Shown: positions 39,484 to 48,884 of the stretch, piece by piece
Position numbering within the stretch: the stretch's first letter is position 1
Layout of the letters: the number at the start of each line of letters is the position of its first letter
Source: Sediminibacillus dalangtanensis
GTDB lineage: Bacteria; Bacillota; Bacilli; Bacillales; Amphibacillaceae
Assembly: GCF_017792025.1 (NCBI RefSeq)
Contig: NZ_CP046956.1
Span: 2,170,001-2,234,000 of the forward strand
Length of the DNA: 64,000 nt
Reading direction: 5' to 3'
Made by a program: the position numbers and the translations under genes
Notes under the pieces: model-generated
Told to the model about the DNA's origin: nothing
The model's input: the letters and a program-made list of their open reading frames with translations, nothing else
Database searches by the model: none

Positions 39484-40344
39484 TCATCTAGAAAGCTGAT
39501 GATGCCTTTTTGCCGACTTAATCGTATTATGTAATAACATCGTAATCGTCATCGGACCGACCCCTCTAGGGACTGGTGTTATATAGGACGCTTTTTCCGA
39601 TGCTGCTTCAAAGTCCACGTCTCCCGTCAATTTGCCGTTTTCCATCCGGTTAACTCCGACATCAATGACTACTGCTCCAGGCTTAATATCTTCAGCCGTG
39701 ATGAAATGTTGTTTCCCAACTGCCACTATCAGTATATCTGCCTCTTTGGTGTACTTTTTCATGTCCTTTGTCCGCGAATGGCAATACGTCACCGTAGCAT
39801 GTTCATTCAACAGCAATTGCCCGACCGGTTTTCCTACAATATTACTCCGCCCGACTACGACAGCATGTTTTCCTGCAATTTCAATGTTTTTTGATTTTAA
39901 CATGGTCAAAATACCGAAAGGAGTGCATGGATAGAACGTATCTTCTCCGGTAAGCATCCGCCCGATGTTAATTGGGTGGAAACCATCCACATCTTTTTCC
40001 GGACTGATCGCTTCGATTACTGCTTGTTCCTCGATATGACCCGGAAGAGGCAGTTGGACAAGAATACCGTGAATATTTTCATCTGTGTTTAAATCGTCTA
40101 TCAGATTGAGCAATTCCTGCTGAGAAGTGGTTTCCGGTAATTTAATGAGATTGGAATCAACTCCGACCTCGTCGGATGCCTTTTGTTTTCCTTTCACGTA
40201 GGACTGGGAGGCCGGATCATCTCCTATCAGGACGACTGTCAAACCTGGTATGATCCCTTTTTCCGCAAGTTTCTTTACCTCTTCTTTCATTTCCAGTCGC
40301 AGATCGGCTGCTAACTCTTTTCCATAAATAATTTCGGCTCCCAT
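39484..40344 (-). CDS. folD: bifunctional methylenetetrahydrofolate dehydrogenase / cyclohydrolase
   Basis: A 286-aa enzyme of one-carbon metabolism. VGDDPASQSYVKGKQKA contains the catalytic Lys; VVGRSNIVGKPVGQLLLNEHATVTYCHS is the NADP fold; ITPVPRGVGPMTITMLLHNT closes the sequence. It links functionally to the glycine cleavage genes at 58-62 kb, which supply methylene-THF. Confidence 0.97.
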   Translation of the reverse strand: MGAEIIYGKELAADLRLEMKEEVKKLAEKGIIPGLTVVLIGDDPASQSYVKGKQKASDEVGVDSNLIKLPETTSQQELLNLIDDLNTDENIHGILVQLPLPGHIEEQAVIEAISPEKDVDGFHPINIGRMLTGEDTFYPCTPFGILTMLKSKNIEIAGKHAVVVGRSNIVGKPVGQLLLNEHATVTYCHSRTKDMKKYTKEADILIVAVGKQHFITAEDIKPGAVVIDVGVNRMENGKLTGDVDFEAASEKASYITPVPRGVGPMTITMLLHNTIKSAKRHHQLSR

Positions 40345-40356
40345 ATTACTTTCCCC

Positions 40357-40737
40357 CTATTTTAACATCTTAGATAGAACACCATTGATGAATCTTCCCG
40401 ATTTCTCGTCTCCATAACTGTTGGCCAGTTCTATCGCTTCATTTATCGCCACGCTGCTTGGCACATCCTCTTTATAGGACAATTCATAAGCAGCGATTCT
40501 CAATAAGGTTCTTTCTACAGAAGCAAGTCTGTTGAACGTCCAGTTTTCGAGGTTTTCATCGATTTTCTCATCGATTTCTTGTTTGTGTTCGATTACACCA
40601 TATACAAGGTCTGTTAAGAAAGCATCATCCGCCGGACCATCCATCACATGCTCGATTGCCTCTTTCGGGGGGATGTCATTGACATCCATCTGAAAAAGAA
40701 TCTGGAAAGATTTTTCACGTGCTGTTCGTCTTTTCAT
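40357..40737 (-). CDS. nusB: transcription antitermination protein NusB
   Basis: A 126-aa all-helical protein binding boxA RNA with NusE in rRNA antitermination. RRTAREKSFQILFQMD at the start, and PSSVAINEAIELANSYGDEKSGRFINGVL at the end, are typical. The ATG at 40737 has AAAGGAG; the longer frame upstream has no ribosome site. Confidence 0.95.
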   Translation of the reverse strand: MKRRTAREKSFQILFQMDVNDIPPKEAIEHVMDGPADDAFLTDLVYGVIEHKQEIDEKIDENLENWTFNRLASVERTLLRIAAYELSYKEDVPSSVAINEAIELANSYGDEKSGRFINGVLSKMLK

Positions 40738-40919
40738 CGTTTCATTCTCCTTTAGATACCTGTTCAAAAAGACTGGCTCGTCCTGATTCTTTTTGAACAG
40801 CTGTTCAAGCAATACCTGTTTCAAATGATAACATGTTACAGGATACAAAGCCATTTCCAGATAATTTTCACAGAAATCATCGAAAAATACAAGCATGCTT
40901 TCCTATTCGTCAGGCTAAT

Positions 40920-40967
40920 TAAAAACAAGACCAGGAAGCACCTGTCGCTCCTTGGCCTTGTTTTACT
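40920..40967 (-). terminator. terminator after yqhY
   Basis: AAAACAAGACCAGGA pairs with TCCTTGGCCTTGTTTT, with one bulge. It separates yqhY from nusB at least in part. Confidence 0.7.
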
Positions 40968-40969
40968 AG

Positions 40970-41365
40970 TTAGATTGTTTCTTCTTCTGTTTCATCACGA
41001 TCGATTTGGACACCGACGATGTGAATATTTATCTCATCAATTTCAAGTGCAGTCATATTCCTCAATGCCTGGCGTATATTGGTCTGGATCTTTTGTGCCA
41101 CTTCCGGAATCCTCGAACCATAGTCAAGCACGACAAATACATCGATCAGGACACCTTTATCAGTGAGTTCGACTTTAATCCCTTTTCCGTGCGACTTTTT
41201 TCCGAACCGTTCTGCTACCCCGGATGCGAAGTTACCGCGCATGGCATAAACACCCTGTATCTCGGTAGTGGCGATGCCGGCAATAACCTCGATTACTTCC
41301 GGAGCGATTTCCACTTTACCCAGATCAGAGCCTTCACTAACATTCAATAAAGAGTTTTCGTCCAT
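40970..41365 (-). CDS. yqhY: Asp23/Gls24 family envelope stress protein (YqhY)
   Basis: A 131-aa DUF322 protein: VEIAPEVIEVIAGIATTEIQGVYAM and a later VDVFVVLDYGSRIPEVAQKIQ mark the family. In B. subtilis YqhY is cotranscribed with accBC and its loss disturbs acetyl-CoA carboxylase activity. It lies 21 bases after accC here, so the same link holds. The ATG at 41365, after AAGGAG, is chosen over a GTG three codons before. Confidence 0.92.
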   Translation of the reverse strand: MDENSLLNVSEGSDLGKVEIAPEVIEVIAGIATTEIQGVYAMRGNFASGVAERFGKKSHGKGIKVELTDKGVLIDVFVVLDYGSRIPEVAQKIQTNIRQALRNMTALEIDEINIHIVGVQIDRDETEEETI

Positions 41366-41386
41366 TCCGTTCACTCCTTTTTTATG

Positions 41387-42742
41387 CTATTCATCTTCCA
41401 TTATAGTATATTTCTCCAGAAACTTCGTATTAAAATCTCCATCAATAAATTGTGGATGTTCCATCATTCTAATATGGAAGGGAATAGTTGTATGAACGCC
41501 CTCAATAACAAATTCGTCCAGCGCTCGTCTCATTCTGTTGATTGCTTCCTGCCTGTCTGCTCCGTGAACGATTAACTTAGCAATCATGGAATCATAATAG
41601 GGAGGAATGCTATAGCCCGGGTATGCACCGGAATCGACTCTGACGCCCAGACCTCCTGGAGCAAGATACATATCGATTTTTCCTGGTGAAGGCATGAATT
41701 GTTTAAACGGATTTTCAGCATTGATTCTGCATTCAATCGACCAGCCTTCAAACTCGATATCTTCCTGTACGAACGACAAGGGCTGATCGTTGGCAATATT
41801 GATTTGTTCCTTGATCAAATCGATTCCGCTTACCATTTCGGTTACCGGATGCTCTACTTGAATACGGGTATTCATTTCCATAAAATAAAACGTTTCTTCT
41901 TTCTTATCAAAGATAAACTCGATCGTCCCAGCTCCTGAATAATCAACTGCTAATGCTGCCTTGACTGCCGCGTCGCCCATTTTTTTCCTGATCTCTGGTG
42001 TAATCGCCGGTGATGGCGATTCTTCGATCAGCTTTTGCAGACGACGCTGAACGGTACAATCCCGCTCGCCGACATGTACAGCATTGCCATGATTATCGGC
42101 CAACACTTGAATTTCCACATGGCGGAAATCTTCAATGTATTTTTCCAAATAAACACCAGGGTTGCCAAAAGCCGTTTCAGCTTCCTTCTGGGTTACTCGG
42201 ATACCTTTAACCAATTCTTCTTCTGTCTTCGCTACGCGAATTCCTTTTCCGCCACCTCCGGCAGTAGCTTTAATGATTACCGGATAGCCTATTTCTTTGG
42301 CTACACGCCGCCCTTCATCCTCATCGGCAATGATCCCTTCTGAACCGGGAACAATCGGAACCCCGGCAGCTTTCATCGTCTCTCGTGCCACATCTTTTGT
42401 ACCCATTTTTTGAATAGCATAAGCACTCGGTCCGATGAACGTTATATTGCATGCCTTGCAAATTTCAGCGAAATCGGCATTCTCTGACAAAAAACCATAG
42501 CCCGGATGAATAGCATCCACTTCGGTTAAAGTGGCTGCACTCATGATATTTGTGAAATTTAAATAGCTGTCCTTGCTTAGTATTGGACCGATACAGTAAG
42601 CCTCGTCTGCTAGCTGTACATGTAGGGACTCTTTATCACCTTCTGAATAAACTGCTACTGTTTCAATCCCCAGTTCTTTACATGCACGAATGACCCGAAC
42701 AGCAATTTCACCTCTGTTTGCAATCAATATTTTCTTAATCAC
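41387..42742 (-). CDS. accC: acetyl-CoA carboxylase biotin carboxylase subunit
   Basis: A 451-aa ATP-grasp enzyme carboxylating the biotin on AccB. The N-terminal [20 protein letters not shown], the Gly-rich [14 protein letters not shown], and [16 protein letters not shown] are diagnostic. The start is GTG after AAGGGG. It is a dedicated step of fatty acid synthesis; branched primers would come from the bkd pathway. Confidence 0.97.
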   Translation of the reverse strand: MIKKILIANRGEIAVRVIRACKELGIETVAVYSEGDKESLHVQLADEAYCIGPILSKDSYLNFTNIMSAATLTEVDAIHPGYGFLSENADFAEICKACNITFIGPSAYAIQKMGTKDVARETMKAAGVPIVPGSEGIIADEDEGRRVAKEIGYPVIIKATAGGGGKGIRVAKTEEELVKGIRVTQKEAETAFGNPGVYLEKYIEDFRHVEIQVLADNHGNAVHVGERDCTVQRRLQKLIEESPSPAITPEIRKKMGDAAVKAALAVDYSGAGTIEFIFDKKEETFYFMEMNTRIQVEHPVTEMVSGIDLIKEQINIANDQPLSFVQEDIEFEGWSIECRINAENPFKQFMPSPGKIDMYLAPGGLGVRVDSGAYPGYSIPPYYDSMIAKLIVHGADRQEAINRMRRALDEFVIEGVHTTIPFHIRMMEHPQFIDGDFNTKFLEKYTIMEDE

Positions 42743-42757
42743 ATTGTCATCCCCTTA

Positions 42758-43261
42758 CTATGCCTTGACTCTGAATAATGGTTGTCCATACTCGACGAGT
42801 TCTCCGTCTTCAACAAGAATCTCGACAATTTCACCGGATACATCCGCTTCAATTTCGTTGAAAAGTTTCATCGCTTCAACGATACAGACGACCGTATCTT
42901 TGTTTACTTTATCGCCTTTTTTTACATATGCATCGCTCTCTGGTTCTGGCGAACTATAAAATGTTCCAACCATAGGCGAAACGATTTCGTGATCGAATGC
43001 TCCGGCATCTTGTTCTTTCGATTCGTTTTTTGCAGGTTCTTCTTTAACCTGCTCCTGAGGTTGGACAGGAGCCGCTGCAGGTGCAGGAGCCGCTGTTTCC
43101 TGACGGACAGCAGGTTCGCTTACGATGGTTTTTTCCTGGATTACTTCTCCAGCCTGTTTTTTCATGGAAACCTTCGTTCCATTTGATTCATAGTCGAATT
43201 CATCAATGGAAGATTCATCGATCAATTTAATTAATTCTCTAATTTCCTGTACATTTAACAT
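42758..43261 (-). CDS. accB: biotin carboxyl carrier protein
   Basis: A 167-aa carrier. The N-terminal helix [20 protein letters not shown] is followed by an Ala/Pro-rich linker ([12 protein letters not shown]), then the biotinyl domain with the modified Lys in [13 protein letters not shown]. The ATG at 43261 gives the standard start. Confidence 0.96.
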   Translation of the reverse strand: MLNVQEIRELIKLIDESSIDEFDYESNGTKVSMKKQAGEVIQEKTIVSEPAVRQETAAPAPAAAPVQPQEQVKEEPAKNESKEQDAGAFDHEIVSPMVGTFYSSPEPESDAYVKKGDKVNKDTVVCIVEAMKLFNEIEADVSGEIVEILVEDGELVEYGQPLFRVKA

Positions 43262-43380
43262 AAAGTGGGACACCCCTTTTATCACAATTTAACAACAGGT
43301 ACTAATAACTCCTCTTAACATTTTACGAAAACAAAATGAAAACTTCAACTCTAACGTAGGAAATAAGAGCAGACTTATCC

Positions 43381-43409
43381 ATTATATCCTGTTGTTCAAA
43401 CAATGTCTT
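43381..43409 (-). promoter_or_regulatory. sigma-A promoter of accBC-yqhY
   Basis: AAGACA, 17 bases, TATAAT on the minus strand, about 120 bases before accB. The spacer contains TTGTTTGAACAA, an inverted repeat that could bind a regulator. Confidence 0.6.
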
Positions 43410-43439
43410 CTTTCTCGCAATAAAGCGTCTACATTAAGT

Positions 43440-43686
43440 ACATAGGACAAAAGCGCAAGCGCCTGTTTAAAGGAGTACAGGCTAGAGCCGCCACTTCCTG
43501 TGGCAACGCCTGCATGGCCCACATCGTGTGGGCCCCCGACAAGCTAAGAACAGCCTTGGCGTGGCGCTTTTTGCCACACAGAGGGTGGGCTTAAGACCTC
43601 GAGGGGGTAGGCGCTGGAGCTGAACGTGGCTGTTTCAGCCAATAATGATCCACAGACAGTTAAATTTATCATTTCCTATACAATAA
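43440..43686 (+). repeat. complete copy B of the 240-bp dispersed repeat
   Basis: Starts AGGACAAAAGCGCAAGCGCC and ends ATTTATCATTTCCTATACAA. It is in the same orientation as copy A and likewise lies just beyond the terminator of a minus-strand sporulation gene. No conserved frame is seen. Confidence 0.9.
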
Positions 43687-43687
43687 A

Positions 43688-43733
43688 TAAAAACCGACTT
43701 CCCCAGGGAGTGTTGCCGGGAAAGTCGGTTTAT
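43688..43733 (-). terminator. terminator of the spoIIIA operon
   Basis: AACCGACTT and AAGTCGGTT flank CCCCAGG..CCGGGA; the minus strand ends TTTTTATTTATTG. Confidence 0.8.
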
Positions 43734-43759
43734 ATGGGAAATTTTTAACTTGTCCGGTT

Positions 43760-44320
43760 TTAGCTCGCCGGTTGGAACTTCACTTCGATTGTCACTTCAC
43801 CAAACTCGTCTTTTACCATTTGAATGATATTATTCGCTTCCGTTTTAGACAATTCTTCTGCTTTGACGGTTACAACCACTTCATTATCTTCTGATCGAAC
43901 GAGCACATCTTCATACTGATTTTCCGCCATAATTGTTTCTTCGATGATTGATTCTTTTTTTGCCGCTTCCTCTAGTTGCTGCATCTCTTCATAGGCGGCA
44001 TTGATTTCTTCCGTAGAAGCGGTACTTGAGGCGACCGTTTCTTCTAATTCTTCTTTCTTGGCACTTCGATCATCCTGGATTTGCATTCTTATGGAAGTGA
44101 ACAGTTCATCGGTCGAAGACTCGGAGATGACGGAGTCTCCTTCCTCTAATAATTCTTCACCCTCCCCTTCCACCATTTGGGTTCCTTCCCCTGATGTTTC
44201 CTGATCCGCATTATTTAAAAAGGCCAGTTCCTCACTATTTGGAGAACTCATATAATATACACTCAACACAATCATTAAACTTAACATTGTCAATAACCAA
44301 ACAGTTTGCTTTTTCAGCAT
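43760..44320 (-). CDS. spoIIIAH: stage III sporulation protein AH
   Basis: A 186-aa mother-cell membrane protein. One N-terminal helix (QTVWLLTMLSLMIVLSVYYM) is followed by an acidic Ser/Glu-rich linker and a C-terminal YscJ/FliF-like ring domain (YEDVLVRSEDNEVVVTVKAEE). It forms a channel with forespore SpoIIQ in the feeding-tube apparatus. AAGGAGG precedes the ATG. Confidence 0.93.
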   Translation of the reverse strand: MLKKQTVWLLTMLSLMIVLSVYYMSSPNSEELAFLNNADQETSGEGTQMVEGEGEELLEEGDSVISESSTDELFTSIRMQIQDDRSAKKEELEETVASSTASTEEINAAYEEMQQLEEAAKKESIIEETIMAENQYEDVLVRSEDNEVVVTVKAEELSKTEANNIIQMVKDEFGEVTIEVKFQPAS

Positions 44321-44335
44321 GTCAATTCCTCCTTA

Positions 44336-44986
44336 TTATTTTTTAGGCATGACCGAAATCCGGTGGGTCGGGACATCCAAAACCCTGGATACTGCTTCGA
44401 CTACCCATTGCTTAACCTGCATATGGTCCACTCCTTTGGCTACTACAAGGACCCCCCTTACATCTGGCTTTTTTGTATGGACAAGAAGCGGAACTTCTTT
44501 ATCACCTTGTCTGACAAGTACGACTTCCTGCTCCCTTGTTGAATCTTCAAGGGTACGCTCTCCACCGTTTTGATCGGTTTCGTCTGTGGTCTGCGTTCCG
44601 ATGATCAAGTTTTTTTCGTAAACCTTTTGCTTTGTGGAATCTAAGTTCACCATTGCTTCCACGTCGGAAACGCCTTGGATTTTTTCTAATAATGCTGTTA
44701 GTTCACTTTCATAATTTCCTTCCAAGTCCGCTATCTCTTCATCCTTCTCAGCGACGGTTTCTTCTTTTTTATTGAGGAAAGTCTCCTGGTCATTGGTATT
44801 GCTGTCAGGAGTGACAGATAGCATGTTATCCTCGCTGTTTTTTTCTGGTGAGAATATTCCGCTGACCAAGATCAACAGCAGACCAACAAGCCCGACAATC
44901 AGTAGATATGCAAGCTTTGTGGGCTTATTGTCCTCATCCTGCTTTAGCTTAACGTGGGATAACAGTTTTTTTAGTGGGTTATTCAC
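44336..44986 (-). CDS. spoIIIAG: stage III sporulation protein AG
   Basis: A 216-aa protein with a helix at about 21-43 (LAYLLIVGLVGLLLILVSGI) and an extracytoplasmic ring-building domain (YESELTALLEKIQGVSDVEAMVNLD; GVLVVAKGVDHMQVKQWV). The start is GTG at 44986, 1 base after the spoIIIAF stop, with GGGAGGAGGG; the longer frame is not used. Confidence 0.93.
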   Translation of the reverse strand: MNNPLKKLLSHVKLKQDEDNKPTKLAYLLIVGLVGLLLILVSGIFSPEKNSEDNMLSVTPDSNTNDQETFLNKKEETVAEKDEEIADLEGNYESELTALLEKIQGVSDVEAMVNLDSTKQKVYEKNLIIGTQTTDETDQNGGERTLEDSTREQEVVLVRQGDKEVPLLVHTKKPDVRGVLVVAKGVDHMQVKQWVVEAVSRVLDVPTHRISVMPKK

Positions 44987-44987
44987 T

Positions 44988-45599
44988 CTATCCCTCCTCC
45001 CAGTCAATGGTTATCGTTTGATCTTCCAATCCCCATGCATCAAACAAAAAGGACTTGATTGGTTTTGAGTCAGGCATGTCCTCCTTTACTGGCTCTTCGC
45101 CGATATCTATCACGACCTCTTCCACACTACCCTCTGAATCGACGTTCGTTTGATGTTTTCTTAAGAGAACGTGGATTCCTGTTAACGTTTCGAAGGAAAG
45201 GTCTTCCCCTTCTTCAAACTGAAAGGAGATATCAGCAATTTCCACATCATGCTTTTCTTCCAACCCCTCTTCCACTTCATTTTTCATTTGGACAGCCATT
45301 TCTTCTAAAATATATGCACGTTGAGAGGCTTGTATTTCTTTTTTCTTTAATTCGATTGAATTTTTCATTTCTTCTTCCTCGGTTTCCATATCAAACCCCG
45401 CTGAAGCTTGGGACATCATTGTGTCGATATCCATTTGAAAAAGCCGGAACAAAGGTTGTAAAAAGATCAATATCAACACTAGTCCGACTACTACCTTGAT
45501 GTATTTTTTCATAGAGGAGTCCGGCATAAGGAGATCGATAACCATCGCCAACAGCAAAAACAAAATAATTTGGGTAACCCACTCCGTCAGTAAGTTCAT
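44988..45599 (-). CDS. spoIIIAF: stage III sporulation protein AF
   Basis: A 203-aa protein with two N-terminal helices (WVTQIILFLLLAMVIDLLMP and VVVGLVLILIFLQPLF) and an acidic extracytoplasmic domain with the ring-like ADISFQFEEGEDLSFETLTG. It belongs to the SpoIIIA-SpoIIQ channel. It is longer in acidic linker than I would expect but otherwise regular. Confidence 0.92.
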   Translation of the reverse strand: MNLLTEWVTQIILFLLLAMVIDLLMPDSSMKKYIKVVVGLVLILIFLQPLFRLFQMDIDTMMSQASAGFDMETEEEEMKNSIELKKKEIQASQRAYILEEMAVQMKNEVEEGLEEKHDVEIADISFQFEEGEDLSFETLTGIHVLLRKHQTNVDSEGSVEEVVIDIGEEPVKEDMPDSKPIKSFLFDAWGLEDQTITIDWEEG

Positions 45600-45615
45600 G
45601 CTAACCCCTCCCTGT

Positions 45616-46806
45616 TCATCGCAACATCACCGTTAAATTGCTGGATGCAACCAGGATCACGATAGCCAGGAAGAACATAAAGGTGACAATCAACAGGGCA
45701 GCAAAAATATAAATAATATATTTGCTAATGCTGTCCATACACTCAATCACAGGGCCATCTCCAATAGGTTGAAGGAGAGCGGAAGCGAGTTTATAAATGA
45801 GGGCAATCACAAAGATTTTCACAGCAGGAAACAGAGCGATACCAAGTACAAGAATGACACCGACCAATCCGATAGCATTTTTCAACAAAAGAGAAGCACT
45901 CAATACGGTATCTGCTGCATCTGTAAACATCCGTCCGACCACAGGAATAAAATTTCCGGTGACAAACTTGGCGGTTTTTAAAGCAATCCCATCCTGAACT
46001 GCAGTCGCTGCTCCCTGGACAGAGATAACTCCCAAAAAGGCCGTGAGGAACACCCCCAGCAGTCCTATCCCGATATTTTTCAACAGATCAGCAAGCTGTG
46101 TTGCTTTATAATGTTCATTCAACGTACTGACAATGGATAATAATGCTGACAAAAAGAATAGTGGCAGGACGACGACGGAAATCAACAAGACACTAACATG
46201 AATAAGAAATACGACTGCCGGGTGAAAAAAAGAAACAGCAGCCATGCTGCCTAAAGAGGCCATCAAACCCAACAACAATGGGAGCAGCGCTACCATAAAT
46301 CCGCTCATCAGTTCTATTGACTCCTTAGCATAAGAAGCAGCTGAATGGAAACTGTTCAATGCCAGAACAATTAGCACTAAATAAACAATGGCATACGCTA
46401 TTTTGCTGATATTATTATTTTCAAAAGAGGACTGTAATGTTTGCAAAATCACACAAAATAACGTCAGCAAGATCAACATGCCAAGCAACTTGCCGTTGAT
46501 GATCACTTCGTGGAACAAGTATTGAAGAATGCCTTTGGCCCAATCTTTGATCGAAAGGGATTCCTGATTTTTGATAAATTCCATAAAGGTGGATTTTTTC
46601 AATCCTGGCAGATAACCACTGTATTCATCGACTACATGGTTCCAGTAACCCTTTATTTCATCAAACGATATGGAGTCGACAGTTTGTTCATTTAATTGTT
46701 CAAACTGGTTGGGTTCCTCGGCAGCAGCCAAGCCATGGGAAGGAAGGAGAATCATTGTTGCTATCGCTACGGCTAATAATGTGAGGAATTTTGTGAATGA
46801 GTGCAT
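45616..46806 (-). CDS. spoIIIAE: stage III sporulation protein AE
   Basis: A 396-aa polytopic protein. A signal peptide (FLTLLAVAIATMILLPSHGLAAA) is followed by eight or so helices. GFMVALLPLLLGLMASLGSMAAVSFFHPA and FVTGNFIPVVGRMFTDAADTV are family blocks. It is thought to be a channel or transporter part. The ATG at 46806 is used; the TTG seven codons earlier lies in the ribosome site. Confidence 0.95.
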   Translation of the reverse strand: MHSFTKFLTLLAVAIATMILLPSHGLAAAEEPNQFEQLNEQTVDSISFDEIKGYWNHVVDEYSGYLPGLKKSTFMEFIKNQESLSIKDWAKGILQYLFHEVIINGKLLGMLILLTLFCVILQTLQSSFENNNISKIAYAIVYLVLIVLALNSFHSAASYAKESIELMSGFMVALLPLLLGLMASLGSMAAVSFFHPAVVFLIHVSVLLISVVVLPLFFLSALLSIVSTLNEHYKATQLADLLKNIGIGLLGVFLTAFLGVISVQGAATAVQDGIALKTAKFVTGNFIPVVGRMFTDAADTVLSASLLLKNAIGLVGVILVLGIALFPAVKIFVIALIYKLASALLQPIGDGPVIECMDSISKYIIYIFAALLIVTFMFFLAIVILVASSNLTVMLR

Positions 46807-46828
46807 CTTCTTCTTTCCTCCCCTCAAT

Positions 46829-47218
46829 TTAAACCGGCAAAAATCCGAGAATTGTTTCTATCACAGCAGTCAAAATCGGAACTGCCAGCACCAAAATAAA
46901 CACTTTTCCTGCCAGTTCTATTTTTGCCGCAATGGCTCCCAGTCCCGCATCACGAGTCAAATGAGCGCCAAAATCCGCGATATAAGCAATACCGATTATT
47001 TTTAAAATCGTTTCTATATAGATTCCGTTTATATTCGCTTTTTGTCCGAGAGTGTTGATCAGCGAAAAAATTTCTGCTATATACTGGATGACTGCGAGAA
47101 AAATAACAATACCTGTTATAAGAATCAGCAGGAAGGCCATCGACGACTGCTGGTCTTTCAAAAGGATGTACAGTAAACTTGCCACGATCCCCAAACTAAC
47201 AATGTGAAAGATTTCCAT
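46829..47218 (-). CDS. spoIIIAD: stage III sporulation protein AD
   Basis: A 129-aa membrane protein with about four helices. SMAFLLILITGIVIFLAVIQ and IAYIADFGAHLTRDAGLGAIAAKIELAGK match the family. It follows spoIIIAC after 2 bases. Confidence 0.93.
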   Translation of the reverse strand: MEIFHIVSLGIVASLLYILLKDQQSSMAFLLILITGIVIFLAVIQYIAEIFSLINTLGQKANINGIYIETILKIIGIAYIADFGAHLTRDAGLGAIAAKIELAGKVFILVLAVPILTAVIETILGFLPV

Positions 47219-47220
47219 GG

Positions 47221-47427
47221 CTACCCCTGGAAAAGGAATACAGATTTGATTTGATTAAATAAGTCAGCAATTTCTTCAATGACAATAATCATCACGATGA
47301 TAAATCCGACTACCGTGGCGAAATGAGCAATATCTTCTTTTCCCATTTGCTTTAGAATTGTATGAATCATGGCAACAATGATTCCGATACCTGCTATTTG
47401 AAATAGAACGGCGGCCTCACCTAGCAT
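47221..47427 (-). CDS. spoIIIAC: stage III sporulation protein AC
   Basis: A 68-aa protein with two helices, LFQIAGIGIIVAMIHTILKQ and FATVVGFIIVMIIVIEEIA; standard length. It is homologous in part to SpoIIIAD. Confidence 0.93.
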   Translation of the reverse strand: MLGEAAVLFQIAGIGIIVAMIHTILKQMGKEDIAHFATVVGFIIVMIIVIEEIADLFNQIKSVFLFQG

Positions 47428-47449
47428 GTTATGTTTGCTCCTTTCTAGT

Positions 47450-47962
47450 CTATATCAAGAGTAGAACGACTAATAATCCAGTCAAAAATCCAAGACTTTT
47501 GACCATTTTGCTATACTTTAGCTGCTGATTCTGCGCTTCCTCCAGTTCTCTGTCCAAGTGGGTCAACGCTAATTGAATGTGTTTTTGCTGTTGGGAAAAA
47601 TCATGCTGTCCCAAAGTCCTACCAAATTGTTTCAAGACCTCCTTCTCGCTGTCTTTCAAAGCGGCATGCGGCCAAAAACGATCAAGATTGTACTTCCATA
47701 TTTGATACAGATCAGTTGTATTGCCCTGTAAGTCCTTATTCACGGATTGAAAAAACAGCGATACCGGCTTAGGTAGTTGTTTTGCCAGAGTTGCACACGC
47801 TTCTGCCAACGGGGCCTGACTGTATAAAATCTCAGCCTCTAATATTTGCAACGCACTTTTCAACTGACGGATCTGCACTGGTCGATCACTCAATTTTCTT
47901 GAAAATTCAAAACCTGCCCACGTAGTTGCGCAAAGCAGCAGAATCGCTCCTATCCACTTCAT
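47450..47962 (-). CDS. spoIIIAB: stage III sporulation protein AB
   Basis: A 170-aa protein. An N-terminal helix (WIGAILLLCATTWAGFEFSR) and a C-terminal helix (SLGFLTGLLVVLLLI) flank a helical GspF-like domain with LQILEAEILYSQAPLAEACA. The ATG at 47962 has GAGGTG; it overlaps the 3' end of spoIIIAA by 56 bases. Confidence 0.92.
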   Translation of the reverse strand: MKWIGAILLLCATTWAGFEFSRKLSDRPVQIRQLKSALQILEAEILYSQAPLAEACATLAKQLPKPVSLFFQSVNKDLQGNTTDLYQIWKYNLDRFWPHAALKDSEKEVLKQFGRTLGQHDFSQQQKHIQLALTHLDRELEEAQNQQLKYSKMVKSLGFLTGLLVVLLLI

Positions 47963-48884
47963 TTTGTCTGCACCTCTGTTTCCTCTCGATACGCTCTCCG
48001 TTTCCATTTAAAATCCATTTCACTGCCCCCGGAGCCACTTTTTTCTCTAACACCACATACCTTTGAAAGGCATTACTGTCAAAAAGCGGCAGTAGGGAAG
48101 GCCGTTTTTTCAATTCATGCAGATAATCACCATGAATGGAACAAATCACTTTCACGCCTGCATAAATTGCTTCCATCAAGGCTTGTACATCCTTTTCGCT
48201 GCCAATTTCATCAACGAGCAAAACCTCTGGTGACATGGAGCGAATCATCATCATCATTCCGTCTGCCTTCGGACAAGCGTCCATGATATCGGTGCGAGGG
48301 CCTAGATCATGCTGTGGTATCCCGTCTACACTGCCCCCAATTTCGGAACGCTCATCGATGACCGCTGCCTTTCTGCCTGCTGCTTGTCCCCATCCTGAAG
48401 ATACCAACCTTACCAAATCTCTTAGCATCGTCGTTTTCCCGGTCTGTGGTGGCCCGATGATCAATGTATTCAAGTAATCTTTCTCATATAGAAACGGAAT
48501 GATTCCTTCCGCACTTCCCTGCTTTTCTTTAGCAATCCGTATATTAAAAGAGGAAATATCCTTTATCGCTTTAACAGACCCTTTTACTGTATTAACCTTT
48601 CCAGAGAGACCGATACGGTGACCGCCTTCTATCGTGATAAACCCCTCGCGCAGTTCGTCTTCCAGACGATAGAGGGAAAATTGACTGATCTGATTTAATA
48701 GATATATCCCGTCTTCTTTCGTCAGTATCAATCCATTCGCCCATTCATTTCGACTATCAAAAATAAGTTCAATCGGCCGGGACAGCCTTACCCTTATCTC
48801 TTGAAGACTTGTCCATCGCTCGCCGATAATGCTGGCAAGGCTTGTCCTGGACGGTTCTGAAAACAATCGTAAAATTTCTTCCAC
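47907..48884 (-). CDS. spoIIIAA: stage III sporulation protein AA, ATPase
   Basis: A 325-aa AAA-type ATPase energising the SpoIIIA complex. Walker A LIIGPPQTGKTTMLRDLVRL and Walker B VLLVDEIGSEKDV are clear, with RSEIGGSVDGIPQHDLGPRTD between. The start is GTG after GAGGG. The last 19 residues (KQRCRQNEVDRSDSAALRNY...) are Arg-rich and lie wholly within the overlap with spoIIIAB, so they are an extension of the usual end. Confidence 0.95.
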   Translation of the reverse strand: MEEILRLFSEPSRTSLASIIGERWTSLQEIRVRLSRPIELIFDSRNEWANGLILTKEDGIYLLNQISQFSLYRLEDELREGFITIEGGHRIGLSGKVNTVKGSVKAIKDISSFNIRIAKEKQGSAEGIIPFLYEKDYLNTLIIGPPQTGKTTMLRDLVRLVSSGWGQAAGRKAAVIDERSEIGGSVDGIPQHDLGPRTDIMDACPKADGMMMMIRSMSPEVLLVDEIGSEKDVQALMEAIYAGVKVICSIHGDYLHELKKRPSLLPLFDSNAFQRYVVLEKKVAPGAVKWILNGNGERIERKQRCRQNEVDRSDSAALRNYVGRF

